DNA of 64,000 nucleotides from an uncultured Mycoplasmatota bacterium (GCA_947056845.1 CAMSCJ010000005.1:1-64000), one strand, 5' to 3'; shown: positions 1 to 8,375, counted from the first letter of the stretch. The notes: a model not told the origin generated them from the sequence alone. Numbers and translations are program-made.

Positions 1-2
1 TA

Positions 3-113
3 AGAGAATATGAATGCCCTAATTGTAAGAGTTATTTAGATAGAGATTATAATGCGGCTATAAATATAATGTTTGAGGGAATAAAGAAATATATGAAAGA
101 AGTTATAATATAG
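3..113 (+). CDS. tnpB: TnpB (IS200/IS605 OrfB) C-terminus, partial
   Basis: Only the last 36 codons lie in the window; the 5' part is outside. The fragment reads REYECPNC, then LDRDYNAAINI, which is the second half of the TnpB zinc finger (CPxC) followed by the RuvC-III motif DRDxNAAxNI. TnpB is the RNA-guided nuclease of IS200/IS605 or IS607 elements and keeps the element in its donor site. The stop at 111-113 leads straight into a structured right end. Whether the complete gene is intact cannot be judged here. Confidence 0.85.
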   Translation, partial: REYECPNCKSYLDRDYNAAINIMFEGIKKYMKEVII

Positions 114-290
114 ACGAACAAATTCAAAAAGACTAAATAAAGAATAATAAATAAAAATTAAGTACGGTAGCGACTATCGGATTTTAAGTCTATGGAGCAG
201 TTAGGTAACGAAGGCGATGAAGTAGAAAACTTTAGGTGCGAACTTAAAGATATTCAAAATTTATTTTGAATTTTGTTCTTTAACAAGGAA
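114..290 (+). ncRNA. probable omega-RNA and right end of the IS element
   Basis: The stretch after the tnpB stop is non-coding and more structured than its surroundings. It contains a hairpin CGGTAG-CGA-CTATCG at 165-179 and a purine-rich block (TATGGAGCAG, AACGAAGGCGATGAAGTAG) of the kind found at the 3' end of tnpB genes, where the guide RNA scaffold is encoded. In this family the guide is the DNA just outside the element's right end, which would fall near 285-310. The RNA assignment and its ends are inference. Confidence 0.5.
252..271. repeat. subterminal hairpin of the IS right end
   Basis: ATTCAAAA and TTTTGAAT form an 8-bp inverted repeat with a 4-nt loop. A subterminal palindrome near the right end is what the single-strand transposase TnpA recognises in IS200/IS605 elements. 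No TnpA gene is visible in the window. Confidence 0.4.
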
Positions 291-333
291 TCTTATCTCT
301 TTTGTTGTATGTTAATAGTAAGGAGGTGAGATA

Positions 334-2436
334 GTGTTAAAAAAATATCCATTTGTTAAACAAAGTGGCGTTAAGGATTGTGGTGTTTCATGTTTACAAA
401 TGATTATTAAATATTATCAGGGTTATATTAGTACTAGACAATTGCAAGAGATGACCAAAACAACCAAAAACGGAACAACAGCTTATCACTTGATTGAAGC
501 TTCTAAGCAAATTGGTTTTGAAGCTAGTGGTGTTAAAGCAACTATTTCCGATATAAATAAACAAAATATGATTTTACCGTGTATTGCGTCTGTTACAATA
601 GATAATATATATAATCATTATATAGTTATTTATAATATCAATTATAAAAGCAAGAAGTTAACAATAGCTGATCCAGCAAACAAAGTTAAAACTATATCTT
701 TGGAAGAATTCGATAAAATATGGAATAATGTTTTTTTGTTTATGTATCCAATAAAGAAAATTCCCTTATATACAAAAGAACATAAACCCTTAAAAATACT
801 TTTAGATATTTTAATGTTAAACAAAAAAATAATTATCAATATAATAATTATTTCCATTTTTTATACTGTTTTTTCTATTGCTGGTTCATATTATTTTAAG
901 TTCATTGGTGATAGTTTTTATTTTACACAATCAAAAAGTTATTTATTTTTTCTATTCAATATATTTTTAGTGTTTACCTTTCTAAAACTTTTATCAGATT
1001 TTTTTCGAAATCAGTTACTAGCTTATTTAAACGAAAAAATAGAATTAATTTTAACTAACAATGTTTTTAAAAACATTATCTTACTTCCGTATAATTATTA
1101 TCGTAATCATACAACAGGTGAGATAGCTTCTAGGATAAATGACTTAGAAAAAATTAGGGATATTATTAGTAAAATAATTGTTTTTATTTTTATTGATTTT
1201 CCTTTATCAGTCATTGCTTGTATTATTTTATATTTTATAAGTAAAGAATTGTTTTTTATTTCAATTATTGTATTCTTGCTTTATATACTAGTAACAACAA
1301 TTTTTATTCCGATGTTTAAACATTATGTCGAATTAGTTCAAAGAAAAAAAGCTGATTATACATCTTATATGATTGAAGCTATTAATGGTTTTGAAGGTAT
1401 TAAGGGCATAAATGGTGAGCATATTGTTATTAATAAGTTTGAGCAAAAATTTATTAGCTTTTTAAAGAAAATATTTAAATTTCAAGTTTTATATAATAAA
1501 CAGAATTTTGTCACAGAAGCTATTAGTGATATAAGCCTTATAATAATTATATTTATTGGTAGTTTACTTATCTTAGAGCAAAAATTAACAATTGGGAATT
1601 TATTGGTATTTAATTCACTATTTTCTTATTTTTTATCTCCGCTTAAGAATACTTTACAGTTCAGCATACAAGTTAAGGAAGCTAAGGAGGCGATAAAAAG
1701 AATTTTAGAAATTATTGAGCCAAATGTTGATAATGGTTTTGTAAAAAAAGAGATAATAGGTAATATATCTTTCAAAAATCTTAGTTATAGTTATGATGAT
1801 CGCAGTTTCGTTTTAAATAATGTAAATTTTTCCATTACTCCATCTGAAAAAATTATGATGATTGGATCTAGTGGTAGTGGCAAAAGCACCTTATTAAAAT
1901 TACTATTGCGTTATTATAAACTAGAAAGAGATAAAATTATGATAGACAGCATTGATATTAATGATTATACTGAATCGTCAATAAGAGAAAATATTGTTTA
2001 TATATCACAACACGAAACTTTATTTAATGATACACTTAAAAATAATATAGATTTGGAAAATAAATCAACAGCAGAGCAATTTTTAGAAATCGCACATTTG
2101 TGTTGTATAGATGAGATTGTCAAAAATAATAACCTTGGATTTAATATGCTAATAGAAGAAAATGGGTTTAATTTATCAGGTGGCGAAGCTCAACGAATTG
2201 TATTAGCTAGAAGTTTAATGCGAGATTTTAAAATTTTAATTATTGATGAGGGGCTTAACCAAGTAGATACTAATTTAGAAAGAAAGATATTAAAAAATAT
2301 CATTAAACGATATTTCGATAAAACTATAATTGTTATTTCACATCGTTTGGAAAATATGGATTTATTTGATAGGATTATTGAATTTTCTAATCATAAAATT
2401 AAAAAGGATGTTTGTAAAAATGATGCCGATAAGTAA
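334..2436 (+). CDS. C39 peptidase-containing ABC exporter (bacteriocin processing and export)
   Basis: A 700-residue inner-membrane transporter that cuts double-glycine leaders and exports the mature peptide. The N-terminal C39 peptidase has Gln10, catalytic Cys16 (KDCGVSC), His95 and Asp113. Several membrane segments lie between about residues 160 and 440. The ATPase has Walker A GSSGSGKST near 513, signature LSGGE near 614, Walker B ILIIDEG near 636 and the H-loop SHR. The start is GTG after AAGGAGGTGAG. The gene begins about 50 bp from the IS right end, so its original promoter may be displaced. It overlaps the next gene and is followed by two double-glycine peptides, its likely substrates. 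Confidence 0.93.
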   Translation: MLKKYPFVKQSGVKDCGVSCLQMIIKYYQGYISTRQLQEMTKTTKNGTTAYHLIEASKQIGFEASGVKATISDINKQNMILPCIASVTIDNIYNHYIVIYNINYKSKKLTIADPANKVKTISLEEFDKIWNNVFLFMYPIKKIPLYTKEHKPLKILLDILMLNKKIIINIIIISIFYTVFSIAGSYYFKFIGDSFYFTQSKSYLFFLFNIFLVFTFLKLLSDFFRNQLLAYLNEKIELILTNNVFKNIILLPYNYYRNHTTGEIASRINDLEKIRDIISKIIVFIFIDFPLSVIACIILYFISKELFFISIIVFLLYILVTTIFIPMFKHYVELVQRKKADYTSYMIEAINGFEGIKGINGEHIVINKFEQKFISFLKKIFKFQVLYNKQNFVTEAISDISLIIIIFIGSLLILEQKLTIGNLLVFNSLFSYFLSPLKNTLQFSIQVKEAKEAIKRILEIIEPNVDNGFVKKEIIGNISFKNLSYSYDDRSFVLNNVNFSITPSEKIMMIGSSGSGKSTLLKLLLRYYKLERDKIMIDSIDINDYTESSIRENIVYISQHETLFNDTLKNNIDLENKSTAEQFLEIAHLCCIDEIVKNNNLGFNMLIEENGFNLSGGEAQRIVLARSLMRDFKILIIDEGLNQVDTNLERKILKNIIKRYFDKTIIVISHRLENMDLFDRIIEFSNHKIKKDVCKNDADK

Positions 2437-2848
2437 ATATAAAGATACTTGTATTTTAAGACATGAACCTTCAAAAATTTATTCATTTACAGTTATCATC
2501 ACAATTACGTTAGCTTTAGTTATAATTTTTGGTTTTTGTTTTAAATACACAAAATATAAACATTATATTGCTAATGTAACATTTAATGATGATGGTTTAT
2601 ATCTTTATACAACTGTGACTAAAGAATATTTTAATAAAATTGAACAAAATAAATTGATAATTGATAATCAAGAATATGCCTTTGAACTTATTGAATTTGA
2701 AAAAAATACTTATGATAATAATTATAATATTATTTTGAAAATTGTCAGCGATGAGATTTTACAAAATAAGCAATATGTTATTTTTAGTTTAAAACATGAA
2801 AATACGACCTTATTTAAAGAAATAAGAGAAAGAATAAAGGAGGATTAG
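2420..2848 (+). CDS. small membrane-anchored accessory protein of the bacteriocin exporter
   Basis: This 142-residue protein begins inside the end of the exporter gene, so translation is probably coupled. It has a short basic N-terminus, one membrane segment (about residues 22-43, YSFTVIITITLALVIIFGF) and a polar, beta-rich extracytoplasmic part. Position and topology suggest a minimal HlyD/ComB-like adaptor, though it is far shorter than those proteins (usually over 400 residues) and lacks their coiled coil. ATGs at 2408 and 2420 are both possible; 2420 was chosen for its spacing from AAGGA. The function is inferred from context only. Confidence 0.6.
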   Translation: MMPISKYKDTCILRHEPSKIYSFTVIITITLALVIIFGFCFKYTKYKHYIANVTFNDDGLYLYTTVTKEYFNKIEQNKLIIDNQEYAFELIEFEKNTYDNNYNIILKIVSDEILQNKQYVIFSLKHENTTLFKEIRERIKED

Positions 2849-2853
2849 AATTA

Positions 2854-2991
2854 GTGCAAAAATTAAATACTAATGAGTTAAAAGAAATCAATGGTGGTGG
2901 AATTGGTACATTATTCTTAATTGGAGGAGGTATCGTTTTTCTAATTGGGGTTATTGATGGATATGTAAGACCACTTGCATGTAATTATTAA
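2854..2991 (+). CDS. class II bacteriocin precursor 1, double-glycine leader
   Basis: A 45-residue peptide starting at GTG (2854) after AAAGGAGGATTAG. The leader MQKLNTNELKEINGG has the class II pattern (Leu and Glu at spaced positions, then Gly-Gly). Cleavage would leave a 30-residue core GIGTLFLIGGG...RPLACNY, which is Gly-rich, strongly hydrophobic and has a single Cys. It sits directly behind the C39 exporter and 13 bp before a second precursor, the usual arrangement of a two-peptide or Blp-type locus. The gene is too short for most gene callers. Confidence 0.8.
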   Translation: MQKLNTNELKEINGGGIGTLFLIGGGIVFLIGVIDGYVRPLACNY

Positions 2992-3004
2992 GGAGGGACG
3001 AAAA

Positions 3005-3163
3005 ATGATTCAATTACAAAAAATGGAGTTACTAAATATTAATGGTGGGAGCATCTCTGGTACTATGATAAATGCTTTCTCCAAAGCATTAAATTCTTTA
3101 TTAGATTTAGGCAGAAGTTTAGGGACTGCTATTCGCCGTATTGTAACTGGAAACTTATGTTAA
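3005..3163 (+). CDS. class II bacteriocin precursor 2, double-glycine leader
   Basis: A 52-residue peptide. The ATG at 3005 follows AAGGAGGGACG, which marks it as the start rather than the upstream in-frame ATG at 2975. The leader MIQLQKMELLNINGG ends in Gly-Gly. The 37-residue core begins SISGTMINAFSKALN and ends RSLGTAIRRIVTGNLC, an amphipathic cationic helix with one C-terminal Cys. It shares leader style with precursor 1, so the two may act together as a two-peptide bacteriocin. Its last bases overlap the start of the next small gene. Confidence 0.82.
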   Translation: MIQLQKMELLNINGGSISGTMINAFSKALNSLLDLGRSLGTAIRRIVTGNLC

Positions 3164-3318
3164 GCAAATTAAAAAGTAGTAAGCAGTTAAAAATATTAAA
3201 TTTATTATTTTCTTTAGTAATTATTTGTATGTTTTGTTTGCCAATTTTGCAAATTTTAATTGAAATAATTTCTAAAGCCGGAAGAATAGTAGGAACTTAT
3301 ATTAGGTTAATTTGTTAA
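3157..3318 (+). CDS. 53-residue membrane peptide, candidate immunity protein
   Basis: The ATG overlaps the last codons of precursor 2, so it is probably translationally coupled. The peptide has a basic N-terminus (MLSKLKSSKQLK) and one long hydrophobic helix, and it has no double-glycine leader. It ends KAGRIVGTYIRLIC, which resembles the end of the precursor 2 core (GRSLGTAIRR...C). Position at the end of the operon and membrane topology fit an immunity protein; the C-terminal likeness could mean it mimics the bacteriocin. A rho-independent terminator follows at once. The role is inference. Confidence 0.55.
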   Translation: MLSKLKSSKQLKILNLLFSLVIICMFCLPILQILIEIISKAGRIVGTYIRLIC

Positions 3319-3320
3319 TG

Positions 3321-3346
3321 AAAAGAGAAATTTTTCTCTTTTTTTA
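3321..3346 (+). terminator. rho-independent terminator of the bacteriocin operon
   Basis: AAAAGAGAAA pairs with TTTCTCTTTT and is followed by a T-run. It lies three bases after the last small gene. Confidence 0.85.
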
Positions 3347-3574
3347 ATAAGAAAGTGTACTTTAATTCAAATATAAACAAAGTTATCAATGATTAATATA
3401 AATAAAAAAGCAACAATACGGATACAACATAAAATACCTTTATAATTATTTTTGATTTTATATAAATTATTTACTAATAATATAGGTAATTTGATTGAGA
3501 AAAATAAATATGATATAATGAAAAAAAATTATCATTTAAATAAAAAGTTACAAAATTGTGAAAGGAATCAACCA

Positions 3575-4543
3575 ATGAAAGCAAATATCTATGATTTTGA
3601 TGGAACGATTTATGATGGTGACTCATCTGTAGATTTTTTTATATTTTGCTTCAAAAAGAAGAAAAGTATATGCCGATGTTTCCCTAAAATGTTTTGGTAT
3701 TTAATATTATATGCTTTAAGCATTAAAACAAAAACAGAAATGAAAGAGGTATTTTTTTCATTTCTAAAATATTTTGATAAGACTGAAGAACTAGTTGATG
3801 AGTTTTGGGATAAAAATTATTATAAAATAAAAAAATGGTATCTAGAAAATAACAGTAAAAATGATATAATAATATCGGCTTCTCCTAATTTTTTATTAAG
3901 CAAAATCTGTAAAAAGATGAAAATTAAGGAATTAATTGCAACTGATGTTGATATAAAAACAGGAAAATTTAATACTTTAAATTGTTATGCTGATGAGAAG
4001 GTGAAAAGATTATTTATTAAATATCCTAATATAGAAATACAAGAAATGTATACTGACAGTACTTCAGATTTACCATTAATTAATTTGTCAGTAAGTGGAT
4101 ATATAGTAAAAAAAGATAAAATAATTAAATATGAAGCTTATAGGCCATCATTAATAAACAAAATTAAACATCTTTTTATAAAGCCTAAGTTTATAAGATT
4201 TTTAATGATAGGGATTATAAATATGATTATCTTAATATTATTTACTTTTTTGTTTTCTAATATTGATAAAAAATTATCTTTTGTAATAGGGTATATAACA
4301 AATTTATTTATTTCTTACATTTTGCATAGTTATCTAACATTTAATAATAAACTAAGTATTGATAAATTTATAAGTTTTTTTATAGCAAATATTCCCAATT
4401 TTGTTATTAACCTAGTATGCCTTTATATTTTTATAGATATATTTTACTTATATAAATTAGTTTCATATATTATAGCATTTATTATAGGTTTACCAATTAC
4501 ATACATACTTCTTAATACGTTTACATTTAAAAAAAGAGGGTGA
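3575..4543 (+). CDS. HAD-family phosphatase fused to a GtrA-like membrane domain
   Basis: A 322-residue protein. The ATG at 3575 follows AAAGGAA and directly precedes the HAD motif I (MKANIYDFDGTIYDGD), so the longer reading frame upstream is not used. Residues 1-200 are a HAD-IB-type phosphatase with motif II SAS (IIISASP) and motif III/IV region YTDSTSDLPL. Residues about 205-320 form four membrane helices typical of GtrA, a polyprenyl-phosphate-sugar translocator family. The next gene is a UbiA prenyltransferase, so the pair resembles decaprenyl-phosphoribose-type systems where a phosphatase removes the 5-phosphate. The fusion of HAD to GtrA is unusual. Confidence 0.82.
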   Translation: MKANIYDFDGTIYDGDSSVDFFIFCFKKKKSICRCFPKMFWYLILYALSIKTKTEMKEVFFSFLKYFDKTEELVDEFWDKNYYKIKKWYLENNSKNDIIISASPNFLLSKICKKMKIKELIATDVDIKTGKFNTLNCYADEKVKRLFIKYPNIEIQEMYTDSTSDLPLINLSVSGYIVKKDKIIKYEAYRPSLINKIKHLFIKPKFIRFLMIGIINMIILILFTFLFSNIDKKLSFVIGYITNLFISYILHSYLTFNNKLSIDKFISFFIANIPNFVINLVCLYIFIDIFYLYKLVSYIIAFIIGLPITYILLNTFTFKKRG

Positions 4544-4548
4544 ATAAT

Positions 4549-5412
4549 ATGAAGAATTATATAAAATTAATGCGACCACAACACTATATAAAAAACTTTT
4601 TAATCTTTTTCCCTTTAATTTTTAGTGGTCAATTTTTTGATTTAAAAAAATTAGTCCCAACTTTATTTGCCTTTTTAGCTTTTAGTTTTTGTTCTTCAGT
4701 AGTTTATATTATAAATGATATTAAAGATAAGGAAAAGGATAAAATTCACGAAAAGAAAAAGAATAGACCAATTGCGTCTGAAATTATAAGTGTTAAAAGT
4801 GCAAGCATTCTCGCTATATTATTATTTATTCTTTCTATTTTCTTTCAATATTTAGCTGTTTATAAAATAATTCACATAAGTTTTATTTATTTGTTAATCT
4901 ATTTAATTATAAATATCTTATATAGTTTTGGACTAAAAGATATACCACTTGTAGATATATTTATCTTATCGATGGGATTTTTAATAAGAGTGATATTTGG
5001 AGCAAGTATACTTAAAATAGAAGTATCAAATTGGTTATACTTAACTATTATGTCAGCAGCTTTTTATTTAGGTTTAGGTAAAAGACGAAATGAGATTAAG
5101 AAATCTGGAAATAAATCAAGAGAAGTTTTAAAATATTATAATGAAGCATTTTTGGATAAAAACATGTATATGTGTTTATCACTTTCAATAATGTTTTATT
5201 CTTTATGGACTGTAGATTCTAACAACATCGTAAAATTTGGTAATAAATTAGTACTAACAGTTCCTTTTGTAATTTTAATATTGATGAAATATAGTTTAAA
5301 TATAGAAGGAGATTGTTTAGGTGATCCTGTTGATTTAGTATTAAATGATAAAGTATTAGCTATTTTAATTTTATTATATGGAATTATTGTAATGACAATA
5401 GTATATATATAA
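4549..5412 (+). CDS. UbiA-family prenyltransferase, decaprenyl-phosphate phosphoribosyltransferase-like
   Basis: A 287-residue integral membrane enzyme with about nine helices. The first Asp motif is YIINDIKDKEKDKIH (NDxxD type) near residues 58-72, and the N-terminus MKNYIKLMRPQHYIKN matches the phosphoribosyl-polyprenol synthase branch more than the quinone branch. It probably transfers phosphoribose to a lipid phosphate for envelope glycan synthesis. ATG 4549 is favoured over GTG 4540 because AGAGGG lies nine bases upstream. It nearly abuts the HAD-GtrA gene and is followed by a terminator, so the two form an operon. Confidence 0.8.
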   Translation: MKNYIKLMRPQHYIKNFLIFFPLIFSGQFFDLKKLVPTLFAFLAFSFCSSVVYIINDIKDKEKDKIHEKKKNRPIASEIISVKSASILAILLFILSIFFQYLAVYKIIHISFIYLLIYLIINILYSFGLKDIPLVDIFILSMGFLIRVIFGASILKIEVSNWLYLTIMSAAFYLGLGKRRNEIKKSGNKSREVLKYYNEAFLDKNMYMCLSLSIMFYSLWTVDSNNIVKFGNKLVLTVPFVILILMKYSLNIEGDCLGDPVDLVLNDKVLAILILLYGIIVMTIVYI

Positions 5413-5462
5413 ATTGAATTAATTTTTATCTTAATTATGTTGTATTGTTTGTTTTTTTATAA

Positions 5463-5501
5463 AAGACTACTGATTATTGTTTGCAGCAGTCTTATTTTTT
5501 T
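5463..5501 (+). terminator. rho-independent terminator after the UbiA gene
   Basis: AAGACTACTG pairs with CAGCAGTCTT (one mismatch) and is followed by ATTTTTTTATT. Confidence 0.75.
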
Positions 5502-5530
5502 ATTATTCAAGGAATAAATAACTTTATATT

Positions 5531-7204
5531 TTATTCTATAATTTCATATCCAACGATATCATTTATAAAATATTTTTTGTCTTTGAGTGTACCATATGGC
5601 ACAACCGTATATTCACAATTTAAATCTTCAAAATTATAATATAATCCTGTAAGGAATTTATTAGCTGGCTCAATATAAATTTTTTTATTTTTTATTTCAT
5701 TTCGAACAACAATAGCGTTTTTACTAACAATTAGTCCTTTATATAGATTAAAACCACATAATAGGGTATTTATTATTATTAATGACATTAAAGCATATCC
5801 CATTAAATTAATAATCTTTTTATTATCTTTTAGTAATAAATATAAAGCAATTAATGAAATAAAAAATATTTGTGGTGAGTATCTAGCCCACCAGCCATCA
5901 CTAATAGTAGTCATAAATCCTAATATTATAATAGTTGGAATTCCTAACATTATTAAAAGATTATAATTTTTATTTTTTAAATTAATTAAAAAGAAAATTC
6001 CTATAACTATAATTGAAATTATAAATATACCGCTAAACCAAACACCAAAACCACCAATACGTGTGTCTTCACTAATTTGATCTAGCTCATATTTATTGAT
6101 TGTAAAGGGAATTTTAAAATATGGTACTTGATTATTAAAGCGACCAATATTAGCTGTATAACTAAATAATGAAATAATACTTTTTTTTATAGCACTTTTG
6201 TTTTCAAAAGTGGCAGGCTCCAATTCTGTCATAATATCTATTTTATCTTCACCAATTAATGGATATAATGGATTTTTATAATCAAAAATGTTTTTAACGT
6301 AAGAATTACTACCAACAAATAAAACTCCTACTAAAACAATAGTTACAAATTTTAAGGTAAATTTTAAGAGTTGATTATATTCTTTGTTTTTTATTTTTAT
6401 TACAAAATAGTAAATATAATATCCTAAACAAAATATCCCAGCATACATAAGCCCAGTATATTTAATATTAATTAATATAATTAAAAGACTACCAATTATA
6501 AAAAAATATTCTTTATTATTATTTTCTTTCGTTAATAAATACATATATATTATAGTTAAAAGCAAAATATAACCCATAAAACCATCCACATAAAGACTGA
6601 GTATTTGTTGCCAAATAATTGGGAAACAACCAACTGCTAATCCCATTATTAAAGATAATTTTTTTTGTTTACTATATTTATTAATTAAATATATCACAAT
6701 TGTTATAGCAACAAATAGAAAAATAAGATTAAATGATTTTGCCGTTTCAATGTTATTAGTTAATTTATACACGTTAGCCCCATATATCCATGTGGCCTTT
6801 GGATATGGTTCAATAAATAAATAATGAATAGTTGATAAGTCAGTTTTTTCGCCAAAATCTTCTAAGGAACCATAAGTAGGATTCCAACCATTTTTTAGTA
6901 ATCCAATAGCTTCCTTATGATAAGCATTGCCATCAAAAGATTTATCGTATATATTTCCACTTATGATAATTGAGATAAGAAAAACTATTATAGTAATTAC
7001 GGAAGAAATTGCTATATTCTTAATTTTATCCTTTTTTATAAAGTATAATTCAACAATTGATAAAATAAAGGCAATAGGCATATTAAAGACAGTTATAGAT
7101 ATTTTAATTAAATATAGACATACCGTAATTATTAATAAATTGGCAAATGTTAAAATAAATAATAACGCACTATTATATAAAGTAGTAAGTGATTTTTTGA
7201 ACAT
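5531..7204 (-). CDS. polytopic membrane protein, GT-C glycosyltransferase-like
   Basis: A 557-residue protein with roughly 11 to 13 membrane helices and one large early extracytoplasmic loop (YDKSFDGNAYHKEAIGLLKNG, then WNPTYGSLEDFGEK). Topology and the acidic loop after the first helices resemble lipid-linked-sugar-dependent GT-C enzymes (GT39/ArnT/PMT type), and a role in cell-surface glycan or teichoic acid decoration would suit the neighbours. I cannot place it in a named family with certainty. It is read opposite to its neighbours and preceded by a GGGGGATT ribosome site. It is a single-gene unit. Confidence 0.6.
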   Translation of the reverse strand: MFKKSLTTLYNSALLFILTFANLLIITVCLYLIKISITVFNMPIAFILSIVELYFIKKDKIKNIAISSVITIIVFLISIIISGNIYDKSFDGNAYHKEAIGLLKNGWNPTYGSLEDFGEKTDLSTIHYLFIEPYPKATWIYGANVYKLTNNIETAKSFNLIFLFVAITIVIYLINKYSKQKKLSLIMGLAVGCFPIIWQQILSLYVDGFMGYILLLTIIYMYLLTKENNNKEYFFIIGSLLIILINIKYTGLMYAGIFCLGYYIYYFVIKIKNKEYNQLLKFTLKFVTIVLVGVLFVGSNSYVKNIFDYKNPLYPLIGEDKIDIMTELEPATFENKSAIKKSIISLFSYTANIGRFNNQVPYFKIPFTINKYELDQISEDTRIGGFGVWFSGIFIISIIVIGIFFLINLKNKNYNLLIMLGIPTIIILGFMTTISDGWWARYSPQIFFISLIALYLLLKDNKKIINLMGYALMSLIIINTLLCGFNLYKGLIVSKNAIVVRNEIKNKKIYIEPANKFLTGLYYNFEDLNCEYTVVPYGTLKDKKYFINDIVGYEIIE

Positions 7205-7534
7205 ATATAATCCCCCATATCCTATATATCATTCTAAACTTAAAATATATATAAAGTCAATAGTGTTTATTTCTATATAAAAATAAATTTATTTAGGTAA
7301 AAAGTTTATTTTAAGATAATAGATTTAAAAATACTTAAAAAATGTGGTGAACGATTATTGAAATGAAAAATAAGACAACAAAGTATAAAGATTGCATTAT
7401 ATTTATATCTCCAAACAGGAAAAACATTAACTAATTTTTACTAAAAATTAAAAAAGTAATAAAATAATTTTAGTCAAACATTGTATTAAATTGATTGTAT
7501 ATTTGCAATTTTTTAATCTTTAATGAAAAAAATG
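7205..7534. other. AT-rich intergenic region without a gene
   Basis: About 330 bases between a leftward gene and rpsU. No reading frame, RNA hairpin series or repeat could be supported here. Both genes must be expressed from promoters in this stretch; only the rpsU promoter at its right edge is clear. Confidence 0.6.
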
Positions 7535-7563
7535 TTGAAAAATAAACACTTAAATGATATAAT
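7535..7563 (+). promoter_or_regulatory. sigma-A promoter of rpsU
   Basis: TTGAAA (7535-7540), 17-bp spacer and TATAAT (7558-7563) with an extended -10 TGA just upstream. It is about 30 bp from the start codon. Confidence 0.8.
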
Positions 7564-7593
7564 AACACTAGTTTTAGAAGGGAGGGATACTAA

Positions 7594-7806
7594 ATGACAA
7601 AAGTTGTTGTCCATGATGGAAAAGTTGATGACGCAATTCGTGTTTTAAAACAAAGAAATGCAAAAAGTGGCCTCCAAAAAGAAATTAGAGAAAGACAAGA
7701 AGGATTTCTAAAACCAGGAGTTAAAAGAAGAAAAGCAAGAGAAGAAGCAATTAAAAATAGCCGTAAAAATAATAGAAGGAATAGAGAATATAATAGAGCC
7801 GCATAA
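7594..7806 (+). CDS. rpsU: 30S ribosomal protein S21
   Basis: A 70-residue, strongly basic protein: MTKVVVHDGKVDDAIRVLKQ at the start, then KPGVKRRKAREEAIKN, the pattern of S21. S21 sits on the 30S platform near the anti-Shine-Dalgarno region and aids initiation. The RBS is GAAGGGAGGG. It is followed 33 bp later by yqeY, the normal order in Firmicutes. The Arg/Asn-rich C-terminal tail is a little longer than in Bacillus. Confidence 0.95.
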   Translation: MTKVVVHDGKVDDAIRVLKQRNAKSGLQKEIRERQEGFLKPGVKRRKAREEAIKNSRKNNRRNREYNRAA

Positions 7807-7839
7807 TGTGGCTTTTTTATCTAAAGAAAGGAAATAAAG

Positions 7840-8283
7840 ATGAAAAATAAAATATTAGAAGATTTAAAATTAGCAATGAAAGCACAAGATAAAGAAAAAT
7901 TATCGGTTGTTAGAATGGTAAAAGGCGCTATTCAGATGGAAGAATTAAATAAAAAGCGTGAATTAAATGATGATGAAGTTATAGCTATTATTTCTAAACA
8001 AATAAAATCTAGAAAAGAAGCAATTGTAGAATTTGAAAAGGCTAATCGAAATGATTTAATTGATCAAAATCAAAAAGAAATTGAAATTTTAAATACTTAT
8101 ATGCCAGAACAATTAAGTGATGAAGAAGTTAATAAAGTTATTGATGAGGCATTTGCTAAAATTAATCCTACTTCAGAACGTGATATGGGTAAAATCATTG
8201 GTTCAATTTCACCAATTTTAAAAGGCAAAACTGATATGGGTAGTGTCAGTAAAATTGTTAAAGAAAAGTTAAGCAATTTATAA
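7840..8283 (+). CDS. yqeY: GatB/YqeY domain protein
   Basis: A 147-residue single-domain protein related to the tRNA-binding tail of the GatB amidotransferase subunit. Conserved features are MKNKILEDLKLAMKAQDKEKLSVVRM at the start (shown here only by its first part, MKNKILEDLK), ELNDDEVIAIISKQIKSR in the middle and the final DMGSVSKIVKEKL. Its biochemical role is unsettled; linkage to rpsU is widespread. A clear terminator follows, so rpsU-yqeY is a two-gene operon. Confidence 0.93.
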   Translation: MKNKILEDLKLAMKAQDKEKLSVVRMVKGAIQMEELNKKRELNDDEVIAIISKQIKSRKEAIVEFEKANRNDLIDQNQKEIEILNTYMPEQLSDEEVNKVIDEAFAKINPTSERDMGKIIGSISPILKGKTDMGSVSKIVKEKLSNL

Positions 8284-8300
8284 ATTATAATTATGTAAAT

Positions 8301-8341
8301 AAAAATCTTTTTATGCTAAAAAGTTATAAAAAGATTTTTTT
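8301..8341 (+). terminator. rho-independent terminator of rpsU-yqeY
   Basis: AAAAATCTTTTTAT pairs with ATAAAAAGATTTTT and ends in a T-run. Confidence 0.85.
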
Positions 8342-8346
8342 ATATA

Positions 8347-8375
8347 TTGACAAGTGTATAAAAAACACTTATAAT
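8347..8375 (+). promoter_or_regulatory. consensus promoter with an embedded operator (NrtR-like)
   Basis: TTGACA (8347-8352), a 17-bp spacer and TATAAT (8370-8375) form a perfect consensus promoter. The spacer carries the inverted repeat AAGTGTATAAAAAACACTT (8352-8370), with half-sites AAGTGT and ACACTT. A regulator bound there would block RNA polymerase. The same 19-bp pattern recurs at 9092-9110 ahead of the next gene, which supports autoregulation by the Nudix-HTH protein that follows. Confidence 0.75.

Noticed and set aside
3157-3318. Third bacteriocin precursor
   Set aside because: It has no double-glycine leader and begins with a basic segment and a membrane helix, so immunity is the better guess.
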